A stretch of 5,174 bases of DNA from an uncultured Erysipelotrichaceae bacterium (GTDB lineage: Bacteria > Bacillota_I > Bacilli_A > Erysipelotrichales > Erysipelotrichaceae): positions 1 to 5,174 of the forward strand of contig CADBLN010000070.1 in the NCBI GenBank assembly GCA_902795525.1, written 5' to 3'. Below the pieces are notes generated by a model. It was not told the DNA's origin. It was given only the letters and a program-made list of their open reading frames with translations, and made no database searches. Of the stretch, positions 1 through 5,174 are shown in pieces. The position numbers and the translations under genes are program-made. Position 1 is the first letter of the stretch. Every line of letters starts with the position of its first letter.

Positions 1-197
1 ATTTTCGAAAGAAAAACTGTTCCAATAGCTGTAGTTAGAGCGGAAATAGTATTATACAAAGATACTGCTCCTCTTCCAACATTTAAGCTTTCAGCAACCG
101 GGCTAAAAAACACACCTTGAGAATTCAAGCCTATTCCTAAAGAACAAGCAGACATCCCACATAGAGCTAATATGACTAAAAGCTTATCTTTTTTCAT
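1..197 (-). CDS. MFS transporter, N-terminal fragment (runs off left edge)
   Basis: This is the first 65 codons of a membrane transporter whose remainder lies beyond position 1. The protein starts MKKDKLLVILALCGMSACS. A hydrophobic stretch at about residues 5-27 should be TM1. It is followed by GVFFSPVAESLNVGRGAVS (about 28-47), which resembles the TM1-TM2 loop of major facilitator proteins of the oxalate/formate-antiporter-like group (typical pattern GxFFxPVAExLGVGRGAVS). TM2 begins around residue 48. The ATG at 195-197 is supported by a GAGGTG ribosome binding site at 202-207, six bases upstream counted from AGG. The gene follows darA on the same strand by 62 bp, but a terminator hairpin separates them, so it probably has its own promoter. 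The substrate cannot be told from this fragment. The MFS call is fairly secure; the subgroup is an inference. Confidence 0.75.
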   Translation of the reverse strand, partial: MKKDKLLVILALCGMSACSLGIGLNSQGVFFSPVAESLNVGRGAVSLYNTISALTTAIGTVFLSK

Positions 198-207
198 GGC
201 ACACCTC

Positions 208-245
208 AAAATAAAAACACTATCATACTTTATCATGACAGTGTT
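208..245 (-). terminator. Rho-independent terminator of the dtd-folD-DUF951-ychF-darA operon
   Basis: Read on the minus strand, AACACTGTCAT (235-245) pairs with ATGATAGTGTT (216-226) as an 11-bp stem with an 8-base loop. A T-rich tail follows: TTT, one A, then TTTT (208-215). The one non-Watson-Crick position is a G-U wobble in the minus-strand RNA but an A-C mismatch in the plus-strand RNA, which supports minus-strand function. It begins 14 bases after the darA stop codon. The stem is AT-rich, so termination may be partial. Confidence 0.7.
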
Positions 246-250
246 CTTAA
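222..250 (-). promoter_or_regulatory. Possible promoter of the MFS gene, overlapping the darA terminator
   Basis: On the minus strand, TTAAGA (245-250, 4 of 6 to the -35 consensus) is followed after 17 bases by TATGAT (222-227, 5 of 6 to the -10 consensus). The start point would fall near 215, leaving a leader of about 18 bases that contains the GAGGTG ribosome binding site of the MFS gene. The -10 box lies in one arm of the darA terminator hairpin. In DNA this AT-rich, such matches arise easily by chance, so this is a candidate only. Confidence 0.35.
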
Positions 251-259
251 TTCAAACAA

Positions 260-583
260 TTACGCTTTCACAAACTGCTCGACATCAACCACAAAGATTG
301 TTGCTCCACCAACTTGTACTTCTACTGGATAAGCTGAATAATGGTTAATATCAAAAGTAGCAGTTGCAGGAACTATTTCAGTTCTCCTTGAACTTTCACT
401 CTTTATTAATTCAATAACTTCTGGGACTTTTTCCTCATCAGTACCAATTAATAAGGTTGTGTTTCCAGCTCTTAGAAATCCACCTGTTGTGGACAAGCGG
501 GTAATAAAATAACCGTGTTCAGTTAATGTAGAAGTAACTGCTGAAGTATCATCATTTGAAACAATTGCGATAACTAATTTCAT
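260..583 (-). CDS. darA: Cyclic-di-AMP receptor, DarA/PstA (YaaQ) family
   Basis: PII-like signalling protein of 107 residues (about 109 in Bacillus and Staphylococcus) that binds cyclic di-AMP as a trimer in the cytoplasm; its downstream target is not established. The sequence shows the family signature TTGGFLRAGNTT (residues 32-43) and YPVEVQVGGATIFV (85-98). Ligand-contacting positions known from PstA structures appear conserved at T28, F36, L37, N41 and G47, with F97 matching a later aromatic contact. Two things differ from B. subtilis DarA: the loop before YPVEV is about two residues shorter and lacks the PMGG motif, and the C-terminus is QFVKA rather than FHQF. The ATG at 581-583 has a strong AGGAGG site directly after the ychF stop codon. 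In Bacillus this gene sits by tmk and holB; here it is the last gene of a different operon, just before a terminator. Confidence 0.93.
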   Translation of the reverse strand: MKLVIAIVSNDDTSAVTSTLTEHGYFITRLSTTGGFLRAGNTTLLIGTDEEKVPEVIELIKSESSRRTEIVPATATFDINHYSAYPVEVQVGGATIFVVDVEQFVKA

Positions 584-592
584 AAATTTAAT

Positions 593-598
593 CCTCCT
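593..598 (-). promoter_or_regulatory. darA ribosome binding site, abutting the ychF stop
   Basis: A consensus AGGAGG lies nine bases upstream of the darA ATG. It follows the ychF TAG (599-601) without any gap, so a ribosome ending ychF sits on the darA initiation site. This favours coupled or efficient re-initiated translation of darA. Confidence 0.8.
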
Positions 599-1699
599 CT
601 AAACATTAAATCTAATGTGCATTATGTCTCCATCTTGGACAACGTAATCTTTTCCTTCTATTCTTAGTTTTCCTGCTTCCTTTAAAGCAACCTCACTACC
701 ATATTTAATTATATCATCATAACTATAAACTTCGGCCCTAATAAAACCTTTTTTAAAATCGCTATGAATAACACCTGCACAATCTGGGGCTTTCATCCCC
801 TTTGTGAAAGTCCAAGCTCTAACTTCATCTGTTCCAACAGTCAAGAAAGTACTCAGGTTTAAAATGTTATAAGCACTAACAATGATTTCATCCAAACCAC
901 TTCTTTTAATCCCCAAATCTTCCAAAAACATTTGTTTTTCATCTTCAGACATGTCAATTAGTTCTTCTTCAGTTCTTGCGGTAATGGCGATAACCTGATT
1001 GTTTTCACTGCTAGCCAATTCTTTCACGGCTTGGAAATGCTTATCAATCGCAGGATTTTGAATGCTGTCTTCAGACATATTCGCAATGTAAATAACAGGC
1101 TTTGAAGTTAATAATGAATACGATTTACATAAGTTTCTTTCTTCATCATTTAAGCTAACGCTTCTAACTGACTTTCCCTGCTCCAAAGCTTCTTTAAGTT
1201 TTTTCAATAACTCATATTCCTTAACAGCTTCTTTTTCTTTTGTTAAGGCTTTTCTCTCTACTTTACTGATCCTGTTTTGAATCGTTTCTAAATCAGCCAA
1301 AGATAATTCAAGATTAACAATCTCAATGTCTCTTTTAGGATCGACACTATTTTCAACATGAGTGATGTTAGGGTCTTCAAAACACCTTACCACATGACAA
1401 ATTGCATCCACTTCTCTAATGTGTCCTAGAAACTTGTTTCCTAATCCTTCTCCTTTGGAAGCTCCTTTAACTAGACCTGCAATGTCGGTAAACTCAAATG
1501 TTGTTCTTATTGTCTTTTTAGGGTTAAACATTGCACTTAACTTATCAACCCTTTCATCTGGTACTTCAACTGTCTTGACATTAGGATTAATAGTTGCGAA
1601 TGGATAATTTGCAGCTTCAACTTGAGATTTAGTAATCGCATTGAACAATGTAGATTTACCAACATTTGGCAAACCAATTATACCTGCAGTTAGTGGCAT
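599..1699 (-). CDS. ychF: YchF/OLA1-type redox-regulated ATPase
   Basis: Cytoplasmic P-loop NTPase of the Obg-related YchF group, 366 residues, the usual length. Domains in order: G domain with P-loop GLPNVGKST (9-17) and switch II DIAGLVKGAS (72-81) followed by GEGLGNKFL (83-91); a helical coiled-coil insertion at about 130-200, rich in Lys and Glu; and a C-terminal TGS domain from about 283 (FLTVGTDEVRAWT onward) to the end. The nucleotide-specificity motif is NMSE (207-210) in place of the NKxD of true GTPases. The family is known to prefer ATP over GTP for this reason. YchF/OLA1 binds ribosomes and is linked to translation and stress responses. The ATG at 1697-1699 lies one base after the upstream DUF951 stop, with an AGGAAAG-like site inside the end of that gene, so the two are probably translationally coupled. 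All key motifs are intact. Confidence 0.97.
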   Translation of the reverse strand: MPLTAGIIGLPNVGKSTLFNAITKSQVEAANYPFATINPNVKTVEVPDERVDKLSAMFNPKKTIRTTFEFTDIAGLVKGASKGEGLGNKFLGHIREVDAICHVVRCFEDPNITHVENSVDPKRDIEIVNLELSLADLETIQNRISKVERKALTKEKEAVKEYELLKKLKEALEQGKSVRSVSLNDEERNLCKSYSLLTSKPVIYIANMSEDSIQNPAIDKHFQAVKELASSENNQVIAITARTEEELIDMSEDEKQMFLEDLGIKRSGLDEIIVSAYNILNLSTFLTVGTDEVRAWTFTKGMKAPDCAGVIHSDFKKGFIRAEVYSYDDIIKYGSEVALKEAGKLRIEGKDYVVQDGDIMHIRFNV

Positions 1700-1700
1700 A

Positions 1701-1901
1701 TTAACTTTCCTCGCTTTCTGAAACAGGAATTATTTTCTTCACTTTCTTTTCGAACTCTCTTCGTGGCATTAAGACACTGCTGTCACAACCAAGACACTTT
1801 ATCCTTATATCAGCACCCATTCTAATGATGCGCCACTGTTTGGATAAATGGCATGGATGTTCTTTTTTCATTTCTACTATATCATTTAACTTATATTCCA
1901 T
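1701..1901 (-). CDS. DUF951 family protein (YyzM-like)
   Basis: Small cytoplasmic protein of 66 residues with no established function. It matches the DUF951 pattern: MKKEHPC (11-17), W23, the segment RMGADIRIKCLGC (27-39) and a PRREFE element (46-51), then a charged tail. Cys17, Cys36 and Cys39 with His15 could bind zinc, which is an inference from the CxxC spacing. In Bacillus subtilis the homologue yyzM neighbours the ychF homologue yyaF, and the same order is kept here. It starts two bases after the folD stop and ends one base before the ychF start. Its own ribosome binding site is weak (GAGAG at 1914-1918, about 12 bases away), so it likely depends on coupling from folD. Confidence 0.9.
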   Translation of the reverse strand: MEYKLNDIVEMKKEHPCHLSKQWRIIRMGADIRIKCLGCDSSVLMPRREFEKKVKKIIPVSESEES

Positions 1902-1903
1902 AT

Positions 1904-2755
1904 TTAAACATTTCTCTCATATGCTCTAATAACATTATACATCAACATTGCCACTGTCATTGGCCCAACTCCCTTTGGTACAGGGGTCATATAAGATGCT
2001 TTATCTATCATATCATCATAATTGCAATCACCAACAAGCTTAGCGTCTTCATCAACATTAATGCCTGCATCAATCACAACAGCCCCTTCTTTAATGTGAC
2101 TGCTATTTATAAACTTAGCTTTCCCAATTCCAACAATTAAGATGTCTGCTGTTTTTGTGACTTCGGCTAAATCCTTTGTGTGAGAATGGCAAACTGTAAC
2201 CGTTGCATTGTGATTCAGCATCAACAAGCTTAATGGATGACCAACAAGCTTTCCTCTGCCAACAATAACCACGTTTTTACCATCTACGTTAATGCCTAAA
2301 TATTCTAATATCTTTAGTATTCCTAGCGGTGTTGCGGAAACAAGACATGTTGGATCATTATTGTAAAGCTTTAAAATGTTATCACTATGTAAGCCATCAA
2401 CATCCTTGGCGCCATCAACAGATTCTGTAATAATTGCCTCATTCAAATGTGTTGGTAATGGCAATTGAACAATCATTCCATCTACTGTTGCATCTTTATT
2501 ATATTCCTTAATCTTTGAGATTAGTGTTTCTTGAGTAACCTCAGCAGGATAATGTTCTAAAACACATTCAATTCCAACATATTCACAGGATTTTTGTTTG
2601 TTGCGAACATATGCCGCACTTCTTGGATCATCACCAACTAAAAACACAACCAATTTAGGCTTTCTATGCCCTTTAGAAATCATGTCATCTACTTGTTTCT
2701 TTAATTCATCTTTAGTTTTTTGAGCAATTAGATTGCCATCAATTCGTTCACCCAT
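1904..2755 (-). CDS. folD: Bifunctional methylene-THF dehydrogenase / methenyl-THF cyclohydrolase
   Basis: Cytoplasmic folate enzyme that converts 5,10-methylene-THF to 5,10-methenyl-THF with NAD(P), then to 10-formyl-THF for purines and fMet-tRNA. From the chosen start it has 283 residues, the typical FolD length. Catalytic residues are present: Y49 and K53 in YVRNKQK, Q97 in VQLPLP, and D118 in KDVDG. The nucleotide-binding motif is GRGKLVGHPLSLLML (166-180). Some normally conserved positions differ: the usual PCTP is SATP (140-143), and the usual PVPGGVGPMT is PVPKGVGPMT (258-267). The reading frame extends upstream to an ATG at 2767 and a GTG at 2773. ATG 2753-2755 is preferred because MGERIDGNLIAQK matches the family N-terminus and a GTGAGG site lies 12 bases upstream, a rather long spacing. 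This start overlaps the end of dtd by 8 bp. Confidence 0.95.
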   Translation of the reverse strand: MGERIDGNLIAQKTKDELKKQVDDMISKGHRKPKLVVFLVGDDPRSAAYVRNKQKSCEYVGIECVLEHYPAEVTQETLISKIKEYNKDATVDGMIVQLPLPTHLNEAIITESVDGAKDVDGLHSDNILKLYNNDPTCLVSATPLGILKILEYLGINVDGKNVVIVGRGKLVGHPLSLLMLNHNATVTVCHSHTKDLAEVTKTADILIVGIGKAKFINSSHIKEGAVVIDAGINVDEDAKLVGDCNYDDMIDKASYMTPVPKGVGPMTVAMLMYNVIRAYERNV

Positions 2756-3206
2756 GTTTACACACATCCTCACTATCTAGTAACACAGTTACTGGGCCAT
2801 CATTAATCAAGCTAACTTTCATGTCAGCTTGGAATACTCCAGTTTCTACTTTTAGACCTGAACTTTTTAAAATCTCATTAAACTTGTCATATAGTTTAGT
2901 AGCTGTTTCAGCCTTTGCGGCCTTTACAAAACTAGGTCTTCTTCCTTTAGTTACATCCGCATACAATGTAAATTGGGAGACTGACAACAGCTCCCCTCCA
3001 ATGTCTTGGATGCTGAGATTCATCTTATGGTTTTCATCTTCACAAATTCTAAGTTCAATGGTTTTCTTGGCCATCTCGTATAAAACACTATCGTTATCGT
3101 TTTCCTCAAAACCAACCAACAGAAGATATCCATAGCCTATTTGGCTATGTATGCTTTCATCAATTGTTATACTAGCCTGTTTCACTCGCTGAATTAAGAT
3201 TCTCAT
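2748..3206 (-). CDS. dtd: D-aminoacyl-tRNA deacylase (DTD)
   Basis: Homodimeric cytoplasmic proofreading enzyme that hydrolyses D-aminoacyl-tRNA (for example D-Tyr-tRNA), recycling the tRNA and keeping D-amino acids out of proteins. Its 152 residues fit the family. Both active-site signatures are intact: SQFTL (77-81) and the Gly-cisPro motif NDGPVT (135-140), in which Gly137-Pro138 reaches into the partner subunit and enforces chirality. The segment GRRPSFVKAA (88-97) and the start MRILIQRVKQASI are also typical. The ATG at 3204-3206 has a GAGGG site at 3214-3218 with seven-base spacing. It is the first gene of the five-gene operon and overlaps folD by 8 bp. In many Bacillota dtd follows the (p)ppGpp synthetase gene relA; that linkage is absent here. 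Termination on TGA at normal length shows TGA is a stop codon. Confidence 0.96.
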   Translation of the reverse strand: MRILIQRVKQASITIDESIHSQIGYGYLLLVGFEENDNDSVLYEMAKKTIELRICEDENHKMNLSIQDIGGELLSVSQFTLYADVTKGRRPSFVKAAKAETATKLYDKFNEILKSSGLKVETGVFQADMKVSLINDGPVTVLLDSEDVCKHG

Positions 3207-3274
3207 TTTGTTGCCCTCAACATTATTTTATATTAAATCATGATAATGATAAAATATTTATGAGGTGAATACAT
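3207..3274. promoter_or_regulatory. Divergent promoter region between dtd and rarA
   Basis: These 68 bases must hold the promoters of the dtd operon (leftward) and rarA (rightward). The best leftward candidate is TTCACC (3264-3269), 18 bases, then TATCAT (3240-3245), with a start near 3233. Its -35 would overlap the rarA ribosome binding site. Rightward candidates are TTGTTG (3208-3213), 17 bases, TATTAA (3231-3236), or TTTATA (3227-3232), 17 bases, with an extended -10 TGATAAAAT (3247-3255), though the latter leaves a very short leader. The rarA ribosome binding site GAGGTG is at 3262-3267. The region also contains the palindrome ATCATGAT (3237-3244) inside ATTTTAT/ATAAAAT arms. That a promoter region exists is secure from the gene layout; the exact boxes are uncertain. 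Confidence 0.5.
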
Positions 3275-4528
3275 ATGCAAGAACCTTTGGCGTTTCGCTT
3301 AAGACCATCTAATTTGGATGACGTTTTAGGGCAACAACATTTAACTGGAGAAGGTATGTTATTGCGCAAGTGTGTGGAACAACAACGTTTGTTCTCAATG
3401 ATTTTCTATGGCCCTCCCGGAAGTGGAAAAACTACATTAGCCATAGCCCTTGCCAGCGAACTAAATCTACCTTATCGCTTGTATAATGCGGTAACCTCTA
3501 ACAAAAAAGACCTAACGGTTTTATTCGAAGAAGCGAAATTTTATCCTGGGTTAATAATTATTATTGATGAAATACATCGCTTAAACAAAGACAAACAAGA
3601 TTTATTATTACCACATATCGAATCAGGAAATATAACAGTGATTGGCTGTACAACCTCCAACCCTTACTTTGCGATTAACCCAGCCATCAGATCACGATGC
3701 CATCTTTTAGAGGTTAAAGCCTTAAACAAAGAAGATGTCGCACTAGCAATCAAGAAGGCCATGACATCACCTCAAGGATATGATGGCCAAATCAGCATTA
3801 CTGACGAGGCCTTGAATGTGATTGCTTCTCACAGTAATGGAGATTTGAGATATGCTTATAATATCTTAGAAATATGTGCCGTAGGCTGTAGCAACAACAT
3901 TATTGATAAGGACTTAGTGTTAAAATACTCTCCTTTGGTTAATATGAATATGGACCATGACGATGATGGACATTATGACGCTGTCAGTGCTTTTCAGAAG
4001 TCCATTAGAGGAAGCGATGTCAACGCCGCCCTTTACTACTTAGCTAGATTAATAATGGCTAATGATATGGATTCCATTGAAAGAAGACTGCTAGTATTAG
4101 CATATGAAGACATTGGATTAGCAAATCCTGCTGCTTGTGCAAGAACCATCAATGCCATTGATGCGGCAAAACGGGTTGGCTTTCCAGAAGCAATGATTCC
4201 TCTTGGTGTTGCTGTTATTGATTTGGCTCTATCCCCAAAATCAAAATCTGCTAATAACGCAATTCATGCAGCATATGACGAGGTAACTTCAAGAGCCCTA
4301 GAAGTCCCTAATTATTTAAGGTTAACACCTGTCGGCTTAGCTGAAGAAGATCAATATGACTACAGTAATCCTAACAAATGGCATAGAATACAATATTTGC
4401 CAGATGAGATAAAAGATATGGAATTCTATGTTCCAAATACAAACAGTTCCTATGAAAAGGCACTTGCTGATAACTATTTAGAACTAAAGAAATATTATCG
4501 CACCAACAAACTAAGAGAATTAAAGTAG
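3275..4528 (+). CDS. rarA: Replication-associated recombination protein A, AAA+ ATPase (MgsA)
   Basis: AAA+ ATPase of 417 residues, related to clamp-loader subunits and eukaryotic WRNIP1/Mgs1. It acts at stalled or gapped replication forks with SSB and the recombination machinery. Visible in order: Walker A GPPGSGKTT (46-54), Walker B IIIIDEIH (94-101), the sensor 1 region GCTTSNP (124-130; usually GATTENP), a likely arginine finger in AIRSRC (137-142), sensor 2 GDLRYAYNILE (189-199; usually GDAR), then the tetramerisation region with HYDAVSAFQKSIRGSD (233-248), RRLLVLAYEDIGLANP (270-285; usually ASEDIG) and a C-terminal YLPDEIKDMEFYVP segment (374-387). Length and architecture are those of a full RarA. 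The ATG at 3275 has GAGGTG seven bases upstream. It is transcribed alone, divergent from the dtd operon and convergent with the permease gene, and ends at a strong terminator. Confidence 0.96.
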   Translation: MQEPLAFRLRPSNLDDVLGQQHLTGEGMLLRKCVEQQRLFSMIFYGPPGSGKTTLAIALASELNLPYRLYNAVTSNKKDLTVLFEEAKFYPGLIIIIDEIHRLNKDKQDLLLPHIESGNITVIGCTTSNPYFAINPAIRSRCHLLEVKALNKEDVALAIKKAMTSPQGYDGQISITDEALNVIASHSNGDLRYAYNILEICAVGCSNNIIDKDLVLKYSPLVNMNMDHDDDGHYDAVSAFQKSIRGSDVNAALYYLARLIMANDMDSIERRLLVLAYEDIGLANPAACARTINAIDAAKRVGFPEAMIPLGVAVIDLALSPKSKSANNAIHAAYDEVTSRALEVPNYLRLTPVGLAEEDQYDYSNPNKWHRIQYLPDEIKDMEFYVPNTNSSYEKALADNYLELKKYYRTNKLRELK

Positions 4529-4560
4529 GTCTTCAATTTGAATTGAAGACCTTTTATCTT
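4527..4560 (+). terminator. Rho-independent terminator of rarA, possibly bidirectional
   Basis: AGGTCTTCAATT (4527-4538) and AATTGAAGACCT (4541-4552) are perfect 12-bp inverted arms. Only two bases separate them, so the innermost A-T pairs probably open to form the loop. The plus-strand RNA then has the tail TTTTATCTT. The left arm begins within the rarA TAG stop. On the minus strand the hairpin follows the permease TAA (4554-4556) directly, but the tail there (TACTTTAATTC) is weaker, so termination of the convergent gene is plausible rather than clear. Confidence 0.85.
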
Positions 4561-5174
4561 AAAATCCTTTTCTTGTAATAAGGTAAGTAGTTTTTAATAA
4601 CTAATAATAAAACTACAATCGCAATCAAAGATGCAATTAACCCTTCAATGACTCCAGCATCTGTTAAGCATAGTCGACAAGGCATAAACAGAATTGAGCT
4701 AATAGGCAGAAAAGACAGGATTTTTGCTACATCTGTTAACAAGAAATCATTATTACCATTAACTAGAAAGTAATAATAAATGAACATCATGGCTAAATAA
4801 AAAGGACTTTGAAAGTTATTATAATCATCGCTATTTTTAAAACTATTCGCAATTATTAAAAGAATGACTTGTATCGTAACAATTCCAATCATGATAATTA
4901 GAATGCACAATACTATGTTAATTAATGGAATTGAACTTAGTTCCATCACATGGTCAGCTGAATAATCCAGCAACCAGGTCTTTAAACCGGCAAATCCAAG
5001 CAGCACGCTTCTAACAACTAACCACACCAACACATAACAACACATTAATAAAAACTGGATTAACAAAGAGGAATAACCAATTATCAGTTTTGCCCAAAAG
5101 TGTTCAGAAGCGTCTATGGATGATATCATTAAACTCAAACTATTTGTTGCTTTCTCATATATCACCTCATTGGA
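4554..5174 (-). CDS. ABC-2/NatB-type transporter permease, C-terminal part (runs off right edge)
   Basis: The frame stays open to the window end, giving 206 residues of what should be a membrane permease of roughly 400. The first visible residues, SNEVIYEKATNSLSLMISSI, match the ABC-2 pattern (A/S)NEVxxEKxxxxxEIxxSxV that follows a long extracytoplasmic domain in NatB-like permeases. Hydrophobic segments follow at about residues 29-53, 81-109, 122-138, 152-170 and 175-196. The FLPISSILFMPCRL stretch (155-168) matches the FIPFxSPxxMPxRL element of the same family, and the protein ends in a basic KKRILR tail. A GTG at 5163-5165 preceded by GAG could look like a start, but it lies inside this conserved motif, so the real start is outside the window. 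Such permeases pair with an ATP-binding subunit, often encoded just upstream. The substrate is unknown. Confidence 0.75.
   Translation of the reverse strand, partial: SNEVIYEKATNSLSLMISSIDASEHFWAKLIIGYSSLLIQFLLMCCYVLVWLVVRSVLLGFAGLKTWLLDYSADHVMELSSIPLINIVLCILIIMIGIVTIQVILLIIANSFKNSDDYNNFQSPFYLAMMFIYYYFLVNGNNDFLLTDVAKILSFLPISSILFMPCRLCLTDAGVIEGLIASLIAIVVLLLVIKNYLPYYKKRILR

Noticed and set aside
1419..1607. 62-codon open frame on the plus strand
   Set aside because: It lies wholly antisense to the conserved P-loop and switch region of ychF, has no convincing ribosome binding site and resembles no family.
1853..2140. 95-codon open frame on the plus strand
   Set aside because: It is antisense to folD and the DUF951 gene, both clear family members; its Ile/Asn/His-rich composition is what a mirror frame of AT-rich coding DNA gives.
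2748..2750. TGA possibly read as Trp (Mollicutes code)
   Set aside because: The TGA ends dtd at the usual family length and Trp codons in the window are TGG, so the standard code applies.
2821..3135. 104-codon open frame on the plus strand
   Set aside because: It is antisense to dtd, whose active-site motifs are intact; no independent support for a gene.
3241..3260. Fur-box-like GATAATGATAA in the divergent promoter region
   Set aside because: The first 11 bases match the classical Fur consensus, but the second half does not, and neither dtd nor rarA is an expected iron-regulated gene.
5155..5165. GTG at 5163-5165 as the start of the permease gene
   Set aside because: The in-frame codons before it (Ser-Asn-Glu) continue the conserved ABC-2 motif to the window edge, so the GAGGTG here is coding sequence rather than a start signal.
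1..5174. Mobile element, CRISPR array, tRNA/rRNA, riboswitch or toxin-antitoxin pair
   Set aside because: Genes fill nearly the whole window and all but the two edge fragments are clear housekeeping families; the gaps (62, 68 and 25 bp) are too short and contain only promoter or terminator-like structure.

Overview
The window is AT-rich, densely packed chromosomal DNA that looks like a low-GC Gram-positive bacterium (Bacillota, perhaps the Bacilli/Erysipelotrichia side). Three things point there: a DarA/PstA-type cyclic-di-AMP receptor, a DUF951 (YyzM-like) protein paired with YchF, and strong GAGG-type ribosome binding sites. TGA acts as a stop (dtd ends on TGA at the family's normal length) and Trp is written TGG, so the standard bacterial code is used and this is not a Mycoplasma-type genome. 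I see no phage, IS element, CRISPR array, tRNA or rRNA.

Layout from left to right. Positions 1-197 (minus) hold the N-terminal end of an MFS transporter that runs off the left edge. Positions 260-3206 (minus) hold a tightly packed run of five genes, transcribed in the order dtd, folD, DUF951 gene, ychF, darA. Their junctions are an 8-bp overlap, 2 bp, 1 bp and 15 bp, so they almost certainly form one operon. It ends at a hairpin with a T-tract (208-245). Positions 3207-3274 are a 68-bp divergent promoter region. Positions 3275-4528 (plus) encode the AAA+ ATPase RarA, ending in a perfect 12-bp terminator hairpin. Positions 4554-5174 (minus) are the C-terminal half of an ABC-2/NatB-type permease that runs off the right edge, convergent with rarA.

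The operon is a housekeeping and quality-control set. DTD removes D-amino acids from mis-charged tRNAs, FolD makes 10-formyl-THF (needed for purines and initiator fMet-tRNA), YchF is a ribosome-associated ATPase, and DarA senses c-di-AMP. RarA, read the other way, acts at stalled replication forks. All are known families. I do not see an undescribed system. The more interesting points are the placement of the c-di-AMP receptor behind ychF, its altered ligand-loop region, several substitutions in normally invariant FolD motifs, and a possible promoter embedded in the darA terminator hairpin.
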